A DNA stretch of 64,000 nucleotides, from the NCBI GenBank assembly GCA_029948415.1, contig JAJIZT010000004.1, forward strand, positions 36,068 through 100,067, read 5' to 3'. Positions 54,939 through 63,996 of this stretch are shown here, piece by piece (position 1 is the stretch's first letter; each line of letters starts with the position of its first letter). Source of the stretch: Cenarchaeum symbiont of Oopsacas minuta. Its GTDB lineage: Archaea > Thermoproteota > Nitrososphaeria > Nitrososphaerales > Nitrosopumilaceae. A program made the translations under genes and the position numbers. The notes under the pieces are model-generated. The model was given only the letters and a program-made list of their open reading frames with translations. It was not told the DNA's origin and did no database searches.

Positions 54939-55853
54939 TTAGATGGCAGAGGCGCCAGTTAGATACAACAGTAGAGCTTTTTGAGTATGCAATCTGTTTT
55001 CAGTCTCATCCCATACTACGGATCTTTTGCCATCTATGACAAGAGCTTCAACCTCCCTTCCACGCTTTGCTGGAAGACAGTGCATGAATATTGCATCTTT
55101 TGAGGCTTTTGACATCAATGATCTTCCAACCCTGTATTTTGGAACAAATGCCTTTGTTTTCTTTGACGAATTTTGATCATGTATGGAGGTAAATGTGTCG
55201 GTGACTACAACGTCAGCATCTTTTACTGCCTTTGCTGGATCTGTCATTATGTTGACTGTTGTTGATTTTGAAGCATCGCGTACGACGTTTGCGTCAGGCG
55301 CATATCCTTTTGGTGAAGCAACTGTAATTTTCATGCCTGTTTTTGCACATCCATATAGCCAAGAGTTACACACATTGTTTCCATCTCCAATCCAAGCCAC
55401 TTTTAGTCCATCTAGTTTCTTCTTTTTTTCATGTACTGTGAGCAGATCTGCCAATATTTGACATGGATGAAAAGAGTTTGAGAGTCCGTTTATTACTGGT
55501 ATAGATGAATATTTTGCTAGTTCAACCACTGTACGATGATCAAATACTCTAGCCATTAGTATATCAGCATATCTTGATAATGTCCTTGCCGTATCCGCGT
55601 GCGATTCACCGCGCGATAGTTGCATGGAATCTGAAGAGAGGATAACAGAATTTCCTCCTAGTTGGTACATTCCAACTTCAAAACTGACCCTTGTACGAGT
55701 TGATGGTTTTTCAAATATCATTGCCAATGTTTTTCCCTTTAATGGCATACTAGTCATGGCACGGCGTTTTTTTAGACTAGATGCTAATGAGATTATTCCC
55801 ATAGTCTCTTTTGCAGATAGTTCATCAAATGTAAGAAAGTCTTTTTTTGTCAT
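54939..55853 (-). CDS. argF: Ornithine carbamoyltransferase
   Basis: A 304-residue OTCase for arginine biosynthesis, with carbamoyl-phosphate loop EKPSTRTRVSFE and the HPCQILADLLT and FMHCLPAKRG motifs. The ATG overlaps the ftsY stop by 4 bp. An argS fragment elsewhere in the window is not linked. The stop lies just upstream of the rpl18 promoter. Confidence 0.94.
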   Translation of the reverse strand: MTKKDFLTFDELSAKETMGIISLASSLKKRRAMTSMPLKGKTLAMIFEKPSTRTRVSFEVGMYQLGGNSVILSSDSMQLSRGESHADTARTLSRYADILMARVFDHRTVVELAKYSSIPVINGLSNSFHPCQILADLLTVHEKKKKLDGLKVAWIGDGNNVCNSWLYGCAKTGMKITVASPKGYAPDANVVRDASKSTTVNIMTDPAKAVKDADVVVTDTFTSIHDQNSSKKTKAFVPKYRVGRSLMSKASKDAIFMHCLPAKRGREVEALVIDGKRSVVWDETENRLHTQKALLLYLTGASAI

Positions 55854-57118
55854 TTCTTACGCCAACCAAACATCGAGTGTTTTTTAGTTTTATGTATATC
55901 GGGCTTGCCTTTTTTTATCCAATCTCGTATCTTCTCTGCCATATATGCAGCATCTGTATCGTTCTCTGGTGGAGTTTCATCGTATAGATCTGAATATGTT
56001 TTAATATCATCGTCTGTTATCCCTTCAAACGGATCATGACCGTCAGTTTGTTTTTTCTGATCTGCATCAGATTTAAGTTTTGATTCCATGGTAGATTGTA
56101 TCGTCTCTGAGATTTGTGTTTTAGTTTGAATTTTTGAGTTTGGTATAGATTCAGATTTTGTATCTAAATTTTCCAAAACCGGTTTTTTCTCTTTTAGAGT
56201 CTGTGTCAAGGTATCACCAAAGACAGATTTTACAAATACGTTCTTGTTAAATGGTTCAAGGTCTTCATACTCTTGACCTGTTCCAATATACATAATTGGT
56301 GTAGAGGTTGCTGCTATAATTGATAGTGCAGCTCCACCACGTGAATCTGCGTCGGTCTTTGTAAGTATGGAAGCGTCAAAATTTGTATACTTGTAAAACT
56401 CTCGAGCTTGATTTATTGTATCGTTGCCTGCCAACGAATCTCCTACGAATATTTTAAAATCAGGTTTTACCACATTTGTTATTTTTTCAATCTGTGCCAT
56501 AAGGTTTTGGCTTGTCTGCATACGCCCTGCAGTATCTATCAGTACGCAGTCCACTTTGTGGGATTTTGCATACAAAACAGCATCTCGTGCTACTGCAGCC
56601 GGATCGGACCCATAGTTTTGTGCCACGAGTTTCACTCCAAGACGGTTTGTGTGTTCACGTATCTGCTCTATCGCCCCAGCTCTAAACGTATCAGCTGCAG
56701 CTATGACGACGGAGATTTTTTGTTCTTTTAGCATATGTGCCATCTTTGAGAGCGTGGTAGTTTTACCAGTTCCATTTATTCCTAAAAATAATACAAGATA
56801 TGGCTCTTGAAATTTATCACGTTTTTTTTCAATGTTTGCAACTAGCTCGCATGTTCCAGCATTATCAAACATCTCTGATACGGTCGTTACAAGTCCTTTA
56901 CGAATGTGTTCGATCATGTGTTTTTTTTCCACATTAGATCCGATCATGGATTCTTGTAATCTTGATTTTATTAATTCTACAGCTTCCACTGCAACATCTG
57001 CATCCATCAAGGCAAACTCTAGATCAGATATAGCAGAATCTACATCCTGCTCTTTTAATTCTCGCTCCCCTAAACTTTTAACTGCCGTAGCAAATGCAGA
57101 TTTTAGTTTTTCAAACAT
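55850..57118 (-). CDS. ftsY: Signal recognition particle receptor FtsY
   Basis: A 422-residue FtsY. An N-terminal helical domain (residues 1-95) precedes the SRP GTPase NG-type domain, with LFLGINGTGKTTTLSKMA, DTAGRMQTSQNLM and TKTDADSRGGAALSI. After the domain closes near residue 300 (TGQEYEDLEPF) there is a roughly 120-residue tail. It is rich in Lys/Thr/Ser and acidic residues and ends with KKGKPDIHKTKKHSMFGWRK. Most FtsY proteins end at the G domain. The start overlaps pfdA by 8 bp. Confidence 0.93.
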   Translation of the reverse strand: MFEKLKSAFATAVKSLGERELKEQDVDSAISDLEFALMDADVAVEAVELIKSRLQESMIGSNVEKKHMIEHIRKGLVTTVSEMFDNAGTCELVANIEKKRDKFQEPYLVLFLGINGTGKTTTLSKMAHMLKEQKISVVIAAADTFRAGAIEQIREHTNRLGVKLVAQNYGSDPAAVARDAVLYAKSHKVDCVLIDTAGRMQTSQNLMAQIEKITNVVKPDFKIFVGDSLAGNDTINQAREFYKYTNFDASILTKTDADSRGGAALSIIAATSTPIMYIGTGQEYEDLEPFNKNVFVKSVFGDTLTQTLKEKKPVLENLDTKSESIPNSKIQTKTQISETIQSTMESKLKSDADQKKQTDGHDPFEGITDDDIKTYSDLYDETPPENDTDAAYMAEKIRDWIKKGKPDIHKTKKHSMFGWRKK

Positions 57119-57545
57119 TGGTTTTCGCCGAAGGCTTTGCTGCAGCTTTACCCATATTTGAGATCACCTGCCTTCCTTGTTCCATACGCTCTATTGCTTC
57201 ATGCTTGCGTGAAGCAGTATCTTGCATTGCCACATCTATCTCTTTAATTCTAGATTCAATATAGTTTATGGCAGAACCATGTTCTTTTTCCACTGCAATA
57301 CCAGCACCGATATTTACTATGAGTTTCGCATTTGGATATATCTCTGTTCTAGCAAATGCACCTAGTCCGAGTGGAACAAGTGATTTAACAGGCGTTGTAC
57401 CCTCTAGGGATTTTATAGATTGGGTCGCAGCTATGGCTTCACGCAGTACTGCCTCAAGACTAGATTCACGCCTGTTCAATTCTGTAATATGGCTTTCTAA
57501 CATCTGCATCTCGTATAGTAACTGCTGGGTTTGCTCCTGACTCAT
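57111..57545 (-). CDS. pfdA: Prefoldin alpha subunit
   Basis: A 144-residue coiled-coil chaperone. The N-terminal helix (QQLLYEMQMLESHITEL) and C-terminal helix flank two beta-hairpins with PVKSLVPLGLGAFARTE and IVNIGAGIAVEK. With prefoldin beta it forms a hexameric holdase that delivers unfolded chains to the thermosome. It is the first gene of the pfdA-ftsY-argF operon. Confidence 0.93.
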   Translation of the reverse strand: MSQEQTQQLLYEMQMLESHITELNRRESSLEAVLREAIAATQSIKSLEGTTPVKSLVPLGLGAFARTEIYPNAKLIVNIGAGIAVEKEHGSAINYIESRIKEIDVAMQDTASRKHEAIERMEQGRQVISNMGKAAAKPSAKTNV

Positions 57546-57563
57546 ACAGTATGTAGTCTTTGT

Positions 57564-57573
57564 GATTATAAAT
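57564..57573 (-). promoter_or_regulatory. TATA box of the pfdA-ftsY-argF operon
   Basis: ATTTATAATC on the minus strand ends about 19 bp upstream of the pfdA ATG, again suggesting a very short leader. Confidence 0.5.
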
Positions 57574-57625
57574 TCATTTCACAAGCAATATTTTAAAAAA
57601 ACCATAAATATGAAAAATAAAAAAA

Positions 57626-58246
57626 TTAGTTTGCCTTTGAGAGCCTAGAGTCTATTTCATCCCAGTTTATGACGTTCCACCATGCAGCGATATAATCTGG
57701 ACGTTTGTTTTGGTATTTGAGATAGTATGCGTGTTCCCATACGTCACATCCTAGTAATGGCACTAATCCATTTGTTCTTGGACTTGTCTGATTTGGCATC
57801 TGTGTATATTCGACCTTTGATGTAGACTTGTTGTATACTAGCCAACCCCATCCGCTACCTTGTATTACAGCAGTTGTAGAGGAAAACTTTTCCTTGAATG
57901 CATCAAAGCTGCCAAAAGAGGTATTTATCGCATCAGCGAGTGCACCTCCAGGTGATCCGCCACCGTTAGATTTCATGCTATTCCAAAACAGTCTATGGTT
58001 GTCAAATCCTCCACCGTTAAAGTTTACTGCACCTCGTATCTCATCAGGTATAGACTTTATGTCGGCTAGAATCTCCAAGATGTCCTTTGATTGTATCTCA
58101 GATGGACATTTCTCTAGTGCTGCATTGAGCTTGTCAGTATACGCTTGGTGGTGTTTTGTGTGGTGTATCTCCATAGTGCGTGCGTCTAAATGCGGTTCTA
58201 GTGCATCATACGTGTATGGCATTTCAGGTAGTGTGTATTTATTCAT
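57626..58246 (-). CDS. sod: Superoxide dismutase (Fe/Mn)
   Basis: A 206-residue Fe/Mn SOD. Metal ligands are H28 (MEIHHTKHHQ), H84 (FDNHRLFW) and the Asp/His of CDVWEHAYYLKYQNKRPDY. GGGFDNHRLFWNSM and GSGWGWLVYN are typical. Metal preference is not decidable with confidence. It dismutates superoxide, relevant in an oxygen-using ammonia oxidiser. A CTTAATAAG element lies about 25 bp upstream. Confidence 0.94.
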   Translation of the reverse strand: MNKYTLPEMPYTYDALEPHLDARTMEIHHTKHHQAYTDKLNAALEKCPSEIQSKDILEILADIKSIPDEIRGAVNFNGGGFDNHRLFWNSMKSNGGGSPGGALADAINTSFGSFDAFKEKFSSTTAVIQGSGWGWLVYNKSTSKVEYTQMPNQTSPRTNGLVPLLGCDVWEHAYYLKYQNKRPDYIAAWWNVINWDEIDSRLSKAN

Positions 58247-58456
58247 ACACTAGCTTACCAGGCTCTACTTATTAAGTTCACGGTAGTTTTGTAGATGCAT
58301 CATCATCCCGAGTATGCTAGGAAAATTAAAGTGTGCAAGATCACATATGAGAGAGAGATTGATCTCTTTTTTCACATATCAAAGCATGGATTTATTTTCA
58401 GATATATGCCGACTAGAATGTAAACTAAATATCCAACCTCTTCAAAACTACTCTAT

Positions 58457-61156
58457 ATGACTAACAAAAATGATATACAAGGACGATTTTCAGCAGATCC
58501 TGACAGATATTACAAAGTAAGACTCTTTGAAGAACAAGGATTTGTTAGGAGATCATGTACTATATGTAAGAGATTCTTTTGGGCGCTAGATGGCAGAGAC
58601 AGATGTCCAGATCACTCTCAAGATGTCTATTCATTTATCGGTGATCCACCAACTTCTAAGCGGTTTGATTATTCTGAATCATGGGTTCAGATTGCAGATT
58701 TTTTTAAAAAGAATGATCACACACAGATTGGTAGATATCCAGTTGTATGTAGATGGCGCGATGATCTATACTTTACTATAGCATCCATTGTTGATTTTCA
58801 GAGAAAGGTCGGATCAAATATTACATTTGAATTTCCTGCAAATCCACTCATAGTACCCCAAACATGTCTGCGCTTCAAAGATATGGAGAATGTGGGAGCT
58901 ACGGGTAGACATTTTTCTAGTTTTTGTATGATAGGGCAACATAGTATTGCAGATTCAAAAGGATATTGGAAAGATGAATGTATCAATTTAGATTATTTAT
59001 TACTTACAGATCAATTTGGAATTAAAAAAGAAGAGATTGTTTTTGTAGAAGATGTTTGGGAAGGGGGAGGGTCATTTGGATCGTCACTTGAGTATTTTGT
59101 ACGAGGTCTAGAGCTTGGCAACGCTGTCTTTACAGAGTTTCAAGGAAGCGTAGACTCTCCAACCACATTAGACAAGCGCATCATAGACATGGGTGCAGGG
59201 TTGGAACGTTTTGCATGGATAACTATGGGTACCCCTACCGCATATGATTGCTGTTTTGGATCTGCCATTACAGAATTGTTGGATAAGATAGGATGTGATT
59301 TACAAGATCCAAAACTTGTATCATATTTTACTGGTGTTGCAAAAAACATAGACAGAGTTGGACTTGCACAAGCACGCAAGATAGCCATGGCAGATGCTGG
59401 ATTTGACTCAAACCAAATACAAAAAACAATCAATCCGTTAGAAGATGCGTATACGGTAGCAGATCATATCAGAACGTTAGTATTTGCAATATCTGATGGA
59501 GCACTTCCAAGCAATGTAGGAGGCGGATACAATCTAAGAATGCTTCTTCGACGCGCAGTAGCAGCTGCAGGTAGAATAGGCATTGGACGTGACTTTACAT
59601 GGCTAGTTGATTCTCACATAGACTATCTTGTAAAAACGTATCCAGAATTGACACAAACGCGCGATGATGTTAAAAAAATATTGAATATAGAAACAGGTAG
59701 ATATGATCAGTCAAAGGAACGCATGGAAAAAATTGCACGCAGTATAAAATCAGAGCCATCTACAAAAGATTTGGTTAGATTGTATGAATCAGATGGAATA
59801 ACACCAGATTATTTGTTAGAGACCAATGTCATAAAGTGTATTCCAGAGGATTTTTACTCAAAGCTCTCAGATCTTCATCAATCAAGAAAACTCGAATCCG
59901 TCAAACCTTTTGAAGAGTTACGCAGAATACCAGATACAAAACTAGTCTACTATACAAAAAAAGCACACGATGTAGAATTTGAGGCAAAAGTACTCAAAGT
60001 GATCAACGGTGGAGTCATATTAGATAAAACTAATTTTTATGCAAGAGGCGGTGGACAAGAGCCGGACTTTGGAACAATAGACGGATATAATGTCACAGAT
60101 GTTACAAAACACGGTAGAGTCGTTATTCATTCACTAAAAGAAGATGTGTTCAAAGAAGGTAAAATTGTAAAATGTTGTATAGACATGACTAGGAGGAAGA
60201 ACATATCTATACATCACACCTGCACTCACATTCTCAATGCATCTGCAAGAAAGATCCTAGGATCATGGATTTGGCAACATTCTGCATTCAAAGAAGACAA
60301 ACATGCAAGACTCGATATCACTCACCACTCTGCATTATCAGAAAAAGAGATATCGCAGATAGAAACAGAAGCAAATTCTGTTATACGCAATAATTTACAG
60401 ATCTCGATAAACGAAGTTGAACGTGGAGATGCAGAACAAGAATATGGGTTTAGAATTTATCAAGGAGGTGTTGTTCCAGTAAATGCTGTACGTATTGTAA
60501 AGATTGAGGGTATCGATGTAGAAGCATGTGGAGGCACACATATTTCAAGAACAGGTGATGCTGGACTGTTGAAGATAATTCGTACCGAACGCATACAAGA
60601 TGGGGTGGTGCGCCTAGAATTTGTTGCAGGTAGTAGAGCTCTTGAGTATATGCAGAAACAAAATGATGCAATATCAAATATTGCGCACGTCCTAGGAGCA
60701 GATAGGCACAAAGTTACAGAATCTGTTACAAAGTCACAAGAAGATGCCGAATATACTCGACGTCGGTTAAAACACCTTATGCGACGCACTAAAGAATATG
60801 TTACAAATGCAGCAATACAAAATGCAGAACGAATAGACACCACACTATTTTATGGTATGATTGATGATGAGATGGATGCAGAATACCACATAATGATAGG
60901 ACAATCTGCAGTCGAATTAGAGCCAAATATGGTATACTGTGCCCTAATTGTCACAGCCGATCAGAGCGTAAAGATAGTCGTATATTGTGGCAAAAAAGCT
61001 CAGAAAACAATCAAAGCAGGAGTCATTGTAAAGGAGATGTCAAAAATTTTAGGAGGTTTTGGTGGCGGCTCTGATACATTTGCACAAGGTGGAAGTAAGA
61101 ATGCATCGAGATCTTCAGATGCCATCGATTTAGCCCGTAAACTAGTCTTTGGATGA
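58457..61156 (+). CDS. alaS: Alanyl-tRNA synthetase (archaeal type)
   Basis: An 899-residue class II synthetase. The catalytic domain is N-terminal. The editing domain carries the HHTCTHILNASARKI and CGGTHISRTGD zinc-type sites. The C-terminal glycine-rich GGFGGGSDTFAQGG segment closes the oligomerisation domain. It starts MTNKNDIQGRFSADPDRYYK. It charges tRNA-Ala and clears mischarged Ser/Gly. A 210-bp spacer with a T-rich hairpin-like stretch separates it from sod. Confidence 0.96.
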   Translation: MTNKNDIQGRFSADPDRYYKVRLFEEQGFVRRSCTICKRFFWALDGRDRCPDHSQDVYSFIGDPPTSKRFDYSESWVQIADFFKKNDHTQIGRYPVVCRWRDDLYFTIASIVDFQRKVGSNITFEFPANPLIVPQTCLRFKDMENVGATGRHFSSFCMIGQHSIADSKGYWKDECINLDYLLLTDQFGIKKEEIVFVEDVWEGGGSFGSSLEYFVRGLELGNAVFTEFQGSVDSPTTLDKRIIDMGAGLERFAWITMGTPTAYDCCFGSAITELLDKIGCDLQDPKLVSYFTGVAKNIDRVGLAQARKIAMADAGFDSNQIQKTINPLEDAYTVADHIRTLVFAISDGALPSNVGGGYNLRMLLRRAVAAAGRIGIGRDFTWLVDSHIDYLVKTYPELTQTRDDVKKILNIETGRYDQSKERMEKIARSIKSEPSTKDLVRLYESDGITPDYLLETNVIKCIPEDFYSKLSDLHQSRKLESVKPFEELRRIPDTKLVYYTKKAHDVEFEAKVLKVINGGVILDKTNFYARGGGQEPDFGTIDGYNVTDVTKHGRVVIHSLKEDVFKEGKIVKCCIDMTRRKNISIHHTCTHILNASARKILGSWIWQHSAFKEDKHARLDITHHSALSEKEISQIETEANSVIRNNLQISINEVERGDAEQEYGFRIYQGGVVPVNAVRIVKIEGIDVEACGGTHISRTGDAGLLKIIRTERIQDGVVRLEFVAGSRALEYMQKQNDAISNIAHVLGADRHKVTESVTKSQEDAEYTRRRLKHLMRRTKEYVTNAAIQNAERIDTTLFYGMIDDEMDAEYHIMIGQSAVELEPNMVYCALIVTADQSVKIVVYCGKKAQKTIKAGVIVKEMSKILGGFGGGSDTFAQGGSKNASRSSDAIDLARKLVFG

Positions 61157-61316
61157 ATCATTAGTACAATACTTGGATTTTAGTAACTGTCTAGAGTACC
61201 ATCCTCAAGATATTAGACCGTATGTATATTACGACTTTTTCATTACTAATTTTTGTACATGACATTTCACATATACTGTGCTACACTTTTACCTCATACC
61301 ATGTCTTTACCTCACA
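61157..61316. repeat. Intergenic region with an IS66-terminus-like match
   Basis: No gene is seen. Bases 61172-61196 (CTTGGATTTTAGTAACTGTCT and the following bases) match the left edge of IS66-like copy A at 19998-20020, including GTAACT. This may be another element terminus or a hot spot. Confidence 0.5.
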
Positions 61317-61458
61317 TCATTCTCCATATCTATGATTTTGTTGTATGTATAATGCGATCTCTTGACGTATATTTGTCCAGTTTTTTGCCATTATTGCATT
61401 TACCATAGACGCGTTTGAGTGTAGAGAATGCAATCTCAGCTGCCCTGTCTTTTGCCAT
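61317..61458 (-). pseudogene. IS5-family transposase C-terminal remnant
   Basis: The minus strand reads MAKDRAAEIAFSTLKRVYG in one frame, then MAKNWTNIRQEIALYIQQN in a second, ending at TGA (61317-61319). Together these resemble the conserved C-terminus of DDE transposases, with a frameshift between them. No intact element surrounds it. The 241 bp to the MITE hold no gene I can support. Confidence 0.55.
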
Positions 61459-61699
61459 AATTATTATCCTTTAACCATTTTTTTTGATTTTCTAATCTTT
61501 GATTACGATCAAGCTTTGAAATAACTATATGTGCCCAAGAGATCAAAGAATTCAGATGATTGTCTAAATGACAAATCAAAGTCCAAAAGAAAATCTCAAA
61601 ATGCAAACAAAAACACTAGAGCCTGTTGGGCGAAAGTCCATGTTCGTTAGAGTCTACGTGTACAAGGAATTCTCCAGATAGTAATGGTGGATAACAAAA

Positions 61700-61780
61700 G
61701 TATGAGGTCACGTCCCTGCCTATAATTATAAAGAAAGTTATGCATTTATGCACAAAAATACAAAATAGCTGACCTCATAC
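61700..61780 (-). mobile_element. 81-bp MITE, copy 3 (opposite orientation)
   Basis: Identical in length to copies 1 and 2 and reverse-complementary in orientation. Perfect 11-bp ends, GTATGAGGTCA and TGACCTCATAC. It lies 470 bp from the IS5-like element, the probable source of the family's ends. Confidence 0.88.
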
Positions 61781-61810
61781 AAATTCATGTAGATTATATA
61801 AAAATACGTT

Positions 61811-62068
61811 TCAGTGTTCTTTTAAATCTTCAATGTAAATAGTATTTTTAACATCTTTATGAAAAGTCCATACAATGCTATATTTTGAATGTTTAACTTT
61901 AGTAACTAAAGAAAGATGTTGAATGTTTACTATTTTCTTACATTCCATATAACATTTTTTTATTAGCTTTATATGATCTTTAATGTATTTTAGATCCTCT
62001 GGCGTTACTTTTGTGTTATGATCGTTGTATGGTGTATTAAATTTAATTATTAGGGTTTGCACGATCAT
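61811..62068 (-). CDS. Small hypothetical protein, 85 aa (partner of the next gene)
   Basis: An 85-residue basic protein (MIVQTLIIKFNTPYNDHN) with three His, two Cys and no recognised domain. Its first codons overlap the 58-aa gene upstream by 26 bp, so it is probably translated from the same mRNA. It lies in a stretch full of mobile-element debris, suggesting acquisition by transfer. Confidence 0.5.
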   Translation of the reverse strand: MIVQTLIIKFNTPYNDHNTKVTPEDLKYIKDHIKLIKKCYMECKKIVNIQHLSLVTKVKHSKYSIVWTFHKDVKNTIYIEDLKEH

Positions 62069-62219
62069 ATGTTTTTTGCATGCCTGTTAAAGCTTCTTTT
62101 ATTCCATAGTATGTACATGCCACATTTTTTTCAGATGGAATTGGCATATCAAATTTGCCAATAGATGTAATTCGCTTTGTGTATTTTCGTTCAGATTTAA
62201 CTATTTTTTTTTGACTCAT
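62043..62219 (-). CDS. Small basic hypothetical protein, 58 aa
   Basis: Starts MSQKKIVKSERKYTKRITSI at ATG 62217-62219 and ends at TAA 62043-62045. It is Lys-rich with a possible helix in the second half (IKEALTGMQKTYDRAN). It overlaps the next small gene, a layout common in toxin-antitoxin pairs, but no known toxin or antitoxin family is recognised. Confidence 0.5.
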   Translation of the reverse strand: MSQKKIVKSERKYTKRITSIGKFDMPIPSEKNVACTYYGIKEALTGMQKTYDRANPNN

Positions 62220-62249
62220 ATTATTATGACAGGATCATATAATATATAG

Positions 62250-63632
62250 GTATGAAGTCAGCAGCTCATGACTAACAAATTAGTCAATAACACATGATCA
62301 TATCGATCCAAGTATATCAATAACTGATCCATTTCTACTTAGTTGCACAACTTTTGATCGCCTTAACTCATACCAGCAAAAATGTGTCACCAAAGTACAA
62401 TAATACAATGAAAATAAACAATACGGTACAAAATAAGAATAATAGTCAGATAGATACGCGTTTTCTCATCAAGGTGTACTCAAACCGGCATCACAAAACA
62501 TGTTGTAAACCCATACCTTTAATCGAAGCTCTTGCACAATGTGATCCTATTTTCTTGACATGACAGAATCTCTTAAATGCAGAAAACACTACCTCAATTA
62601 TCCAACGTTGACCATATCTAACACGTTTTTTCCACTCTGCTTGGTTTTTTAGCATTGCATCATTTGGAGTAAATGCAAGATGCTTTATCTCCCAAGCTGC
62701 TCACGGACCGCATCGTTACGTGTATAACAACCAGCATAAAGTGCAGAATTTGATCAAACCTTTATCGCAGGTTTAATGCCAAGCTTTTGGCAGCGGTTAA
62801 AATTGGCGTTTGTATCATACGCACCATCTCCATACAGTACGATATTGCATTTGTTTACAGCTGTCGTTGATGCTATCTTTAACAAGATAGAGAATTGCGA
62901 GCTGTCTGTTTTCTCCTCTGTGGTGACTGTAAAAGAGACAATTTTTCGAGTTTTAACATTTATGAGAAAATGTATCTTGATAAATCCGCGGCGTATCTTC
63001 CATTTGTCACGTATCCATTCGCCACGCTCATTTGGTTTTATGCCACTACCATCTATTGCAAGATAGATATCTTTTAACTGATCAGATGGTTGTTGAACTC
63101 TTTCAGGTGTATTTATTTTTAGCGCGTTTATTCTGCGGCATATTGTGGTATGATCTGGAGCATTTGAACCTAGAACATTCTGTGCAATTCCTTGACACGC
63201 TCTATATGAGATACTCGTGTATGTTTTGATTATTGCAAGACTCTCAAATAGTTTATCAGAATACTCAAATCGCCTTCCATTCTTTCCTTTATTTTAATTT
63301 TACTTGTGTTTTCCAAGATTTGGATTTTTGAATGGTTAGATGCGTGCCCCATTTGACGTATTTGCTATCAGCCATGTATGCAGAACCTCCTGATTGCACA
63401 CATGTCAGATAAAATCCGTACAGTAAACAATACCATCGTATTCAACGTGGATCATTCCTGTTGTGGTTTGTTTTCAATCAATAACCCATAATCATGGGAT
63501 GAACTATTTGTTTAGGTTTGAATTCTGTCTATATGATATTTAGGCAGGTTATGCAACTAAGTAAAAAGCACGGAATACTTAATGCACATAGATACATTTA
63601 TGCACAAAATTACAGAGTGGTTGACCTCGTAC
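62250..63632 (-). mobile_element. IS5-like insertion sequence, inactive
   Basis: A 1383-bp element with imperfect terminal inverted repeats, GTATGAAGTCAGCAG at the left and GTTGACCTCGTAC at the right. It contains one broken transposase gene on the minus strand. The right end (TTATGCACAAAATTACAGAG) matches the MITE end, and the left end matches 20970-21051. Confidence 0.8.
62469..63375 (-). pseudogene. IS5-family transposase, broken
   Basis: A minus-strand transposase starting MADSKYVKWGTHLTIQKS and containing LAIDGSGIKPNERGEWIRD, the DDE-type catalytic region, and RYGQRWIIEVVFSAFKR. It is interrupted by a frameshift near the start, a TGA for an Arg codon after PAIKV and at least two more frameshifts, so it is not functional. 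Confidence 0.8.
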
Positions 63633-63651
63633 TATCAATCTTAGTGTATGA

Positions 63652-63996
63652 TTAAATTTCTCTAATCCAATATTTTGTTTTATCATTCTCATCTAATTTT
63701 AATTCTAACGCTACACTACAATCATCACAATACGTTTCTTTTGGAAATTTTGGATTCTTTTTAAAATCAGATTCATCCTTCTCAATTGGTTTATGATAGC
63801 CTTTTCTTTTACAAAAAAATTCATATTTTTGTATATTTCTAATAAAACTTAATCCACCCATATATCCACTATGTATGATCCTACTTATATACCGATGATC
63901 CGAAGTCAGTTTAATTTCATAGAAACTTTTATTGATCCGAGTTTTTAACCATACAAACATGGAAAGAAATGATAAAGCCATCCTTGGGGCATTCAA
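63652..63996 (-). CDS. Hypothetical protein near the window end
   Basis: A 114-residue reading frame with a C-terminal C-x2-C (ETYCDDCSVALELKL) and basic segments. The start is unclear. ATG 63979-63981 (MALSFLSMFVWL) or TTG 63994-63996 are candidates, and the gene may begin beyond base 64000. Family not recognised. Confidence 0.45.
   Translation of the reverse strand: MNAPRMALSFLSMFVWLKTRINKSFYEIKLTSDHRYISRIIHSGYMGGLSFIRNIQKYEFFCKRKGYHKPIEKDESDFKKNPKFPKETYCDDCSVALELKLDENDKTKYWIREI

Noticed and set aside
62776-63066. Plus-strand frames in the IS5-like element
   Set aside because: The transposase reads on the minus strand, and the plus-strand frames have no recognisable domain.
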